A stretch of 64,000 nucleotides of DNA, taken from assembly GCF_004799445.1 (NCBI RefSeq), contig NZ_SSNA01000141.1, positions 1-64,000 of the forward strand, read 5' to 3'. Position numbers and translations under genes: made by a program. The notes beneath the pieces are model-generated. The model was not told the origin of the DNA. It saw nothing but the letters and a program-made list of their open reading frames with translations, and made no database searches. This document shows, piece after piece, positions 59,301 to 64,000 of the stretch (the first letter of the stretch is position 1; the number at the start of each line of letters is the position of its first letter). Origin of the DNA: Bradyrhizobium sp. (lineage in GTDB: Bacteria > Pseudomonadota > Alphaproteobacteria > Rhizobiales > Xanthobacteraceae).

Positions 59301-59597
59301 GCGCGCGGTGACCATGACGCGGTCGTCTTCGGTCTGGCTGTAGACATGCTCCACACCATCAATGCCCTTGACGATGGCCTCGAGCGGCTTGGTGACGAGT
59401 TCAACCGCATCGGGCGCACGCAGTCCGTCCGCGCTGATGCGGATATCGACCATGGGGACGCTGATCTGCGGCTCCTCCTCGCGCGGAATGACGGCGACCG
59501 CGATCAGGCCGACGACCAGCGATGCGAGCAGAAACAACGGCGTCAGCGGCGAATTGATGGTCGCCCGGGTGAGCCGTCCCGACAAACCGAGATTCAC
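56382..59597 (-). CDS. RND efflux transporter permease subunit
   Basis: This 1071-residue inner-membrane pump has the 12-TM RND layout with two large periplasmic loops. The proton-relay Asp pair is in GILVDDAIVVVENIARH, and the second half repeats the fold (FKLPLVILTPIPLTLIGI, NSILLVDFI). It is of the hydrophobic/amphiphilic type rather than a heavy-metal pump. Its start overlaps the HlyD stop by four bases (ATGA). The substrate is unknown; the ArsR gene upstream hints at a reactive sulfur trigger. Confidence 0.92.
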   Translation of the reverse strand: MNLGLSGRLTRATINSPLTPLFLLASLVVGLIAVAVIPREEEPQISVPMVDIRISADGLRAPDAVELVTKPLEAIVKGIDGVEHVYSQTEDDRVMVTARFLVGTKSDDAILRVHEKIRANLDRIPVGIAEPLIVGRGINDVAVTVLTLSPKPFAAGRWSDKDLYELADKLRAELMKVDSIGLTYISGGGPQQIRVEPDPEKLSLFGVTLQQLVAKVKDANRSFLAGQVRDAGTVRSVSAGQTLAGIPDIGLLLISTRDGRPVYVKDVAVVVIGPNAAEHRVWNDASDGKGNWERVPAVSLALAKRAGANAVVVSEEIARRLDGLKARLIPDDVEVTVTRDYGETANEKANELLFHLGLATISIVVLIAIAIGWREALVTLVVIPTTILLTLFAANLMGYTINRVSLFALIFSIGILVDDAIVVVENIARHWAMKDGRPRLQATIEAVAEVGNPTVVATLTVVAALLPMLFVSGLMGPYMAPIPANASAAMLFSFFVAMVVAPWLMLRLAPKDGVVAAHAAHDEGVLGRIYRRIATPIVRNKRSAWIFLIGVGVATLLSMVLFATKSVTVKLLPFDNKSEIAVMVDLPEGASLEDTERTLFAAADIARGLPEITSVQSYAGTPAPFNFNGLVRHYYVRERPELGELQVNLAARGDRKRASHDIALDLRQRLKAISVPPGTSIKVVEVPPGPPVLATLLAEVYGPDAATRRAVTFELKKVFAEVPFIVDIDDSIGERRPRLRLSIDQDRLEFFGVEQRDVYDSIQTLFGGVSIGYSHRGEDRNPIEIAVRLPKRDLAWTEALASTPVPANTLPGSKTIVELGQVVKATVEEGSPMIFRRDGRFADMVMAELAGRFEAPLYGMLEVAKRVDAHDWGALPKPVISLHGQPADESRPTLLWDGEWEITYVTFRDMGAAFGAAILGIYVLVVAQFRSFKLPLVILTPIPLTLIGILIGHWLLGAPFTATSMIGFIALAGIIVRNSILLVDFIRHSGGQGKSLHEVVLEAGAVRFKPILLTALAAMIGAATILLDPIFQGLAISLLFGLASSTLLTVLVIPAIYIALRQPPPQPSSGS

Positions 59598-60589
59598 GGC
59601 TGCACCAATTCGTCACCAACACGAATCCCCGACAGGATTTCCAGGCCGTCGGGAAGATCCGGAGAGGGCAGATCGCGGCCGCGCTGTATCGGCGTCTCGA
59701 TGGTTCGCTCGGCCTGACGGATGCGGACGTAGTCGATCCCAAATCGGGTCGTCACATAGCTCGACGGGATCACGAAGGCCGTCCGCGCACCGCCCGAGAT
59801 CCAGACCCTGAGGCGATCACCGACGAAATACTCCCCGAGCCCCTCAACGGTGGCATCGGCGATGACGCGGCCATCCTCGATCAGGGGATAGACCAGGTCG
59901 ATCACCCCCGATTTGGAGGCATGGTCACCGAATTCGCCGCCATCAACGCGGATCTTGTCGCCGGCTTTCAAGAAGCGGGCATGGCGTTCCGGCACCCGCA
60001 GGCGCAGCTTGAAATTCTGCTGCGCGATCGTCGCAACGGGGTCGCCCGGCAGCACGACCGAACCTACCGCCACGAGCTTCTTCAGCACGCGCCCACTGGC
60101 GGGAGCAAGCACCTGCCCTTCATTGAACTGTTGCTGGACCACCGCGCGTTCGGCGGTTCTGGCCCGCATCCCGTTTTCGGCGACGTTGAGCGCGGTGCGG
60201 GCTTCGTCGAGCTTGACGCGCGGGAGTATGCCGCGATCCACCAGCCCCTGGATTCGATCGAAATCGATCTGCGCCTGGTCCGACTGCGCGCGCAAGGCTT
60301 CGATCTGCGCGTCCAGCGACTTCATCTGCAGCGCAAGCTTCTCATCGCCGATGGCCGCGATCGCCTGGCCGCTCGTGACCGCGTCGCCTTCCCGGACGTT
60401 GAGCTGAACGACGGTGCCGCCGATACGGCCGCGCGCCGGCACCACACTGATGCTCTCGACGGTGGCAAACACCGCCTTCTCGTCGGCCACCGAGCGCGAG
60501 GCGACGGTGAGGACTTCCGCGTCCACGGAAGCCGCGCCCAATACCGCAATCGCAACCAATAAAATCAATCTGCGCATCGCCATGCTCAT
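59594..60589 (-). CDS. Efflux RND transporter periplasmic adaptor subunit
   Basis: The protein begins with a signal-like segment (MRRLILLVAIAVLGAASVDA), then a barrel-sandwich hybrid (GRIGGTVVQLNVREGDAVTSGQ), a coiled-coil hairpin (LALQMKSLDAQIEALRAQSDQAQIDFDRI) and the membrane-proximal beta domains. It links the RND pump to an outer-membrane channel, which is not in the window. The start is chosen to put the signal peptide near the N-terminus; codons up to 60676 are in frame. It overlaps the RND gene by four bases. Confidence 0.88.
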   Translation of the reverse strand: MSMAMRRLILLVAIAVLGAASVDAEVLTVASRSVADEKAVFATVESISVVPARGRIGGTVVQLNVREGDAVTSGQAIAAIGDEKLALQMKSLDAQIEALRAQSDQAQIDFDRIQGLVDRGILPRVKLDEARTALNVAENGMRARTAERAVVQQQFNEGQVLAPASGRVLKKLVAVGSVVLPGDPVATIAQQNFKLRLRVPERHARFLKAGDKIRVDGGEFGDHASKSGVIDLVYPLIEDGRVIADATVEGLGEYFVGDRLRVWISGGARTAFVIPSSYVTTRFGIDYVRIRQAERTIETPIQRGRDLPSPDLPDGLEILSGIRVGDELVQP

Positions 60590-60680
60590 TCCACGCCACA
60601 CCCGCGGCGTTTGTTGTGACATCTCATTGAAGTTCTCTTCGAGGGCATTGACCTGCCTCAAGGCGCGGCCGCGCACGACC

Positions 60681-61013
60681 TCATAACTTACGCTTGGCCT
60701 TCACGACCTTCGGGGGCGCGCAATACACTTGATAGAGCGTCTTCAGAAGCTCGCGGGCGGGATCGCTGGCGATCGAGTAGTAGATCGTCTGAGCATCGCG
60801 TCGCGCGGACACCAGGCCATCCTTGCGAAGGAGAGCCAGATGCTGGGACACCGTGGAATCGCGAAGCTTCAGGAACTCGGCGAGATCGCCGACCGACCGC
60901 TCGCCGTCGATCAGCTGGCAGATGATCAGCAATCGATGCCGGTTGGATAGCGCCTTCAACAGGTCACTCGCCTGATCGGCCGCAGCTTCCATGACTTTAC
61001 TGTCTATTTTCAT
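60681..61013 (-). CDS. ArsR-type regulator, probable persulfide sensor of the SqrR/BigR type
   Basis: This 110-residue ArsR protein has the winged helix with SVGDLAEFLKLRDSTVSQHLALLRKDGLV. It has exactly two cysteines, Cys32 and Cys98, 66 residues apart, which equals the spacing of the redox pair Cys41/Cys107 in SqrR. In that family the pair forms a polysulfide bridge when sulfide rises and releases DNA. The metal-binding ELCVCDL motif of arsenic sensors is absent. It is divergent from a sulfide:quinone oxidoreductase gene, which fits. The start at 61013 is close to the operator-like DNA. Confidence 0.85.
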   Translation of the reverse strand: MKIDSKVMEAAADQASDLLKALSNRHRLLIICQLIDGERSVGDLAEFLKLRDSTVSQHLALLRKDGLVSARRDAQTIYYSIASDPARELLKTLYQVYCAPPKVVKAKRKL

Positions 61014-61121
61014 ACTTGCGTATATACGATAATATGAATATATAGTCAACACGCGCGGTAGAACAAGCCAAGGCAGATTGGCGCGGCCGCCCCAAAGCAA
61101 CGCAGGAAAACGGAGGAGAAC
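61014..61121. promoter_or_regulatory. Divergent promoter region of arsR and sqr with AT-rich operator-like DNA
   Basis: The sequence CGTATATACGATAATATGAA (61019-61038) and the following TATATAG is the most AT-rich part of this locus. It includes the palindrome CGTATATACG. It lies 6 bp from the arsR start and about 80 bp from the sqr start, so it is a fair candidate for the ArsR operator. An AGGAAAACGGAGGAG ribosome site precedes sqr. Confidence 0.6.
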
Positions 61122-62408
61122 ATGGCGGAAGTTGTTGTTATCGGAGCCGGTCTCAGCGGAACGCTGATGGCCTATGAATTACTGCCGCAATTGAGCAAGG
61201 ACGATCACCTGACCGTGGTCTCCCAGGGACCCGTCTATCATTTCGTCCCCTCCAACCCCTGGGTGGCGGTCGGCTGGCGCAAGCGCGGAGATATCGAAGT
61301 CGACCTTGTTGACATCATGAATCGAAAGGGTATCCGCCTGCTGACGCAGGGCGCGCAACGCGTCAATCCATCGGAAAACCGCGTCGAACTCGCAGACGGG
61401 ACGTCGATCGACTACGACTATCTGGTGGTCGCTACCGGGCCGGAGCTTGCCTTCGACGAGATACCGGGGCTCGGGCCGGACGGCCATACCCAGTCGATCT
61501 GCCACGTCGACCACGCTTCCAATGCCAGGCAGGCTTTCGAACAGCTCGCCGCCAATCCGGGGCCGGTCGTCATCGGCGCCGTGCAGGGCGCCTCCTGCTT
61601 CGGCCCGGCCTACGAGTTCCTGTTCATCCTGGAAACCGAGTTGCGGCGGCGCAAGCTCCGCGACCGCGTGCCGATGACCTTCGTCACTTCCGAACCCTAT
61701 ATCGGGCATCTCGGGCTCGACGGGGTCGGCGATACCAAGGGGCTGCTCGAAAGCGAGATGCGCGAGAAGCACATCAAGTGGATCACCAACGCCCGCGTCA
61801 CGAATGTCGAGCCGGGAAAGATGTCGGTGGAAGAGCTCTCCGACGACGGCTCAATCCGCAAGACCCACGCGTTGCCGTTCAGCTATTCGATGATGCTGCC
61901 CGCCTTTCGCGGGGTTGCCGCTGTTCGCGGCATCGAGAAGCTCGCCAATCCCCGTGGTTTTGTCATCGTCGACAAGTATCAGCGTAATCCGGCGTTTCCA
62001 AACATCTTTGCGATCGGCGTCTGCGTGGCGATTGCTCCTGTCGGCCCGACCCCGGTTCCGGTCGGCGTGCCAAAAACGGGCTTCATGATCGAATCGATGG
62101 TGACTGCGACAGCCCGGAATATCGGCTCGCTGCTGAGGGGCGAGAGGCCGACGGCGCAGGCAACGTGGAACGCGATCTGCCTGGCGGATTTCGGCGATTC
62201 CGGTGTCGCCTTCCTGGCGCAACCGCAAATTCCGCCGCGCAACGTCAATTGGTCCTCGAAGGGCGAATGGGTTCACTATGCCAAGGTCGCTTTCGAAAAA
62301 TACTTCCTTCGCAAGATCCGCCGCGGCGAGAGCGAACCCTTCTACGAGCGCTTCCTGCTCGACAAGCTCAACATCGCAAAGGTCAGGGAGGTCGAGCCGG
62401 CAGAATGA
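61122..62408 (+). CDS. sqr: Sulfide:quinone oxidoreductase family flavoprotein
   Basis: This 428-residue FAD protein oxidises sulfide to sulfane sulfur and passes electrons to quinone. The N-terminal dinucleotide site is VVVIGAGLSGTLMAYELL. Three cysteines lie at 127, 159 (GASCFGPAYEF) and 301 (IGVCVAIAPVGPTPVPVG); the first two match the family's conserved pair. The PKTGFMIESM motif near the C-terminus is typical. It heads an operon with trxC, overlapping it by four bases, and its regulator is divergent. Confidence 0.9.
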   Translation: MAEVVVIGAGLSGTLMAYELLPQLSKDDHLTVVSQGPVYHFVPSNPWVAVGWRKRGDIEVDLVDIMNRKGIRLLTQGAQRVNPSENRVELADGTSIDYDYLVVATGPELAFDEIPGLGPDGHTQSICHVDHASNARQAFEQLAANPGPVVIGAVQGASCFGPAYEFLFILETELRRRKLRDRVPMTFVTSEPYIGHLGLDGVGDTKGLLESEMREKHIKWITNARVTNVEPGKMSVEELSDDGSIRKTHALPFSYSMMLPAFRGVAAVRGIEKLANPRGFVIVDKYQRNPAFPNIFAIGVCVAIAPVGPTPVPVGVPKTGFMIESMVTATARNIGSLLRGERPTAQATWNAICLADFGDSGVAFLAQPQIPPRNVNWSSKGEWVHYAKVAFEKYFLRKIRRGESEPFYERFLLDKLNIAKVREVEPAE

Positions 62409-62851
62409 GTACAGGCCAACAAATCGTCTGCGGACACTGCGGCAAGATCAACCGGCTGCCGGCCGACCGGAGGCCGGCCGCCGCGCGTTGCGGATCTTGC
62501 CACCAGCCGATCTTCAGCGGCCATCCGATCGAGGTCGACGAGGCAGGGTTCGGCCGCCATATGGCGCACAGCGATATCCCCCTTCTCGTCGACGTCTGGG
62601 CGCCGTGGTGTGGCCCCTGTCGCGCCATGGCGCCGATGTTCGAACGCGCCGCCATGGAGCTTGAGCCCAGGGTTCGTCTGCTGAAACTCAACGCCGATAC
62701 CGCGCCTGCGGTCTCGTCGCGCCTGGGAATCAGCGGCATCCCTACTCTTCTGTTGATGCAGGGTGGCCGCGAAGTCTCGCGGACGTCAGGCGCGATGGAT
62801 GCGCAGAACATTGTCGCATGGACGATGGCCGGGCTCGCCAAGTCCCCATGA
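62405..62851 (+). CDS. trxC: Thioredoxin of the TrxC (Trx2) type
   Basis: This 148-residue protein has an N-terminal zinc ribbon (Cys9, Cys12, Cys29, Cys32) and a thioredoxin domain with the active site WAPWCGPCR (Cys69, Cys72) and the cis-Pro in SGIPTLLL. Its ATG overlaps the sqr stop (ATGA), so the two are coupled. It may reduce persulfides made by SQR, an inference from context. Confidence 0.93.
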   Translation: MSTGQQIVCGHCGKINRLPADRRPAAARCGSCHQPIFSGHPIEVDEAGFGRHMAHSDIPLLVDVWAPWCGPCRAMAPMFERAAMELEPRVRLLKLNADTAPAVSSRLGISGIPTLLLMQGGREVSRTSGAMDAQNIVAWTMAGLAKSP

Positions 62852-62876
62852 TTTTTCGAACTGAAAGGAACACGTG

Positions 62877-63080
62877 ATGAATATCGATAAAGCCGTTCTC
62901 GCTTTCGCTGGATGTGTGGTGCTGCTCGGCCTTGTGCTCGGCTGGCTGGTCAATCCGTACTGGTACCTGCTGACGGCGTTCGCCGGGCTGAACATGATCC
63001 AGTCGTCGTTCACCGGATTCTGCCCCGCCGCGATCGTGTTCAGGAAACTGGGCCTGCGGGGCGGCAACGCCTTTTCGTGA
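62877..63080 (+). CDS. Small DUF2892 (YgaP-like) inner-membrane protein
   Basis: This 67-residue protein has two membrane segments and reads MNIDKAVLAFAGCVVLLGLVLG, then NPYWYLLTAFAGLNMIQSSFTGFCPAAIVFRKLGL, the DUF2892 pattern. In YgaP this part is fused to a rhodanese. Its neighbours here are sqr and trxC, so a sulfur link is likely. The ATG at 62877 follows AAAGGA; the GTG three bases earlier is less likely. Confidence 0.85.
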   Translation: MNIDKAVLAFAGCVVLLGLVLGWLVNPYWYLLTAFAGLNMIQSSFTGFCPAAIVFRKLGLRGGNAFS

Positions 63081-63225
63081 TCGGCCGCGTCCGGCGTCCA
63101 GTCCGATTTGAGCTACCGCAAGGCGACGGCTTCGAGCGAGGGGATACTGAGGAAGAGTAACTCTCTCGCCGGCCGAGCCGCCGGCCTTATTCGCGTGCGA
63201 AACTTATTCTGGACGGCCGGCCACC

Positions 63226-64000
63226 ATGAACGAAACCATCATCGAGGGCCCGCTCTACGAAGCCCGCAGAAAGGTCTATCCGCAGGCCGTTCACGGCCGG
63301 TTTCGCCGGATCAAGTGGACGATCCTCGCCGTCGCGCTCGCGGTTTATTATCTGCTGCCATTCGTCCGCTGGAATCGCGGACCCGGCCTGCCCAGCCAGG
63401 CCGTCCTCGTCGATTTCCCGCATCGCCGGTTCTATTTCTTCTTCATCGAGCTGTGGCCGCAGGAGGTCTATTATTTCACCGGCCTCTTGATCATTGCGGC
63501 CATGACGCTGTTTCTGATGAATGCCGTGGCCGGCAGGGTTTGGTGCGGCTACATGTGTCCGCAGACCATCTGGACCGATCTGTTCTATGCGGTGGAGCGT
63601 TTCGCCGAAGGCGACCGCCGCGAACGGATCCTGAGCGACAAGCGCGGATGGACGTTGACCCACATTCGCCAGGCCGTCACCAAGCATTTCATCTGGCTGA
63701 TGATCGCGTGGTGGACCGGCGGCGCGTGGGTGCTGTATTTTGCGGATGCGCCGACGCTGGTGAAGGATCTCGCGACGCTTCAGGCGCCGTTCGTTGCCTA
63801 TCTGTGGATCGGTATCCTGACCGTCACCACTTACACCTTCGCCGGCCACGCCCGCGAGCAGGTCTGCATCTACATGTGCCCGTGGCCGCGGATTCAGGCC
63901 GCACTCACCGATGAATGGGCGCTCAACGTCACCTATCGCCGTGACCGCGGCGAGCCGCGCGTGTCCGTCAAGAAGGCGGAACAACTGCGCCGGCATGGCG
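63226..64000 (+). CDS. ccoG: Cytochrome c oxidase accessory protein CcoG, N-terminal part (cut by window edge)
   Basis: The 258 visible residues match CcoG (FixG/RdxA), a membrane Fe-S protein that helps assemble cbb3 oxidase by handling copper. The N-terminus reads MNETIIEGPLYEARRKVYPQ. Two Cys motifs are seen, CGYMCPQTIWTDLF and CIYMCPWPRIQAAL, and four membrane segments. The frame stays open to base 64000; the ferredoxin domain is outside. The region 63081-63225 upstream shows no gene. Confidence 0.92.
   Translation, partial: MNETIIEGPLYEARRKVYPQAVHGRFRRIKWTILAVALAVYYLLPFVRWNRGPGLPSQAVLVDFPHRRFYFFFIELWPQEVYYFTGLLIIAAMTLFLMNAVAGRVWCGYMCPQTIWTDLFYAVERFAEGDRRERILSDKRGWTLTHIRQAVTKHFIWLMIAWWTGGAWVLYFADAPTLVKDLATLQAPFVAYLWIGILTVTTYTFAGHAREQVCIYMCPWPRIQAALTDEWALNVTYRRDRGEPRVSVKKAEQLRRHG

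Noticed and set aside
56382..59597. RND pump as a heavy-metal exporter because an ArsR gene lies upstream
   Set aside because: The ArsR protein lacks the metal-site motif, and the pump lacks the charged intramembrane residues typical of CusA/CzcA as far as can be seen by eye.

Overview
The window is high-GC, densely coded chromosomal DNA from an alphaproteobacterium, most likely Bradyrhizobium or a close relative in the Nitrobacteraceae. This is inferred from several signals: a GTTC-N7-GTTC LexA box beside recA, the zeta subunit that inhibits F1Fo-ATPase, an ATPase/permease/binding-protein cyanate cluster with cynS, small Bradyrhizobium-type hypothetical proteins, and many palindromic repeats of the kind scattered through Bradyrhizobium intergenic DNA. 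No rRNA, tRNA, CRISPR array, prophage or intact transposase gene was seen.

Layout. 0-14.8 kb: end of purB, a DUF2235 hydrolase, murI, a stand-alone E2-type acyltransferase, rpsD with a hairpin-rich leader, a threonine aldolase, a frameshifted carotenoid gene, a serine hydrolase, a macro-domain protein in the same frame as grxD, egtB-egtD (ergothioneine), ltrA, bolA and a DUF427 gene. 14.9-19.0 kb: purine genes purC-purS-purQ-purL on the minus strand. 19.3 kb: the ATPase zeta subunit. 19.8-26.6 kb: a minus-strand run of OsmC, acyl-CoA dehydrogenase-like, rhodanese, substrate-binding protein, permease, ATPase and cyanase genes, with a divergent TetR gene, which looks like one cyanate/sulfur unit. 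27.5-35.9 kb: a secreted esterase, a GlcG-like protein, TrmJ fused to DUF559, a membrane hydrolase, icd, a DUF3455 gene and a cyclic-nucleotide-gated K+ channel. 36-44.9 kb: alaS (with an internal codon-usage island), a tandem glycine riboswitch driving gcvT-gcvH-gcvP, and recA with its SOS box.

45.0-48.7 kb is the accessory part. It holds several short modules in which a three-copy TGGCCT/TGTCCT repeat precedes a plus-strand small peptide gene, a conserved hairpin ends it, and a minus-strand small gene or fragment converges on the same hairpin. Two peptides carry double-glycine leaders and one is secreted with six cysteines. 49-55 kb carries small lineage-specific proteins, two PilZ proteins, two Crp/Fnr regulators, a thioesterase and lipoproteins.

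55-64 kb: a TetR gene, an AhpD-like protein and an RND efflux pump run from an ArsR-type regulator whose two cysteines are spaced as in the persulfide sensors SqrR/BigR. Divergent from it are a sulfide:quinone oxidoreductase, a TrxC-type thioredoxin, a small DUF2892 membrane protein and the start of ccoG. This end of the window looks like a sulfide detoxification and signalling locus.
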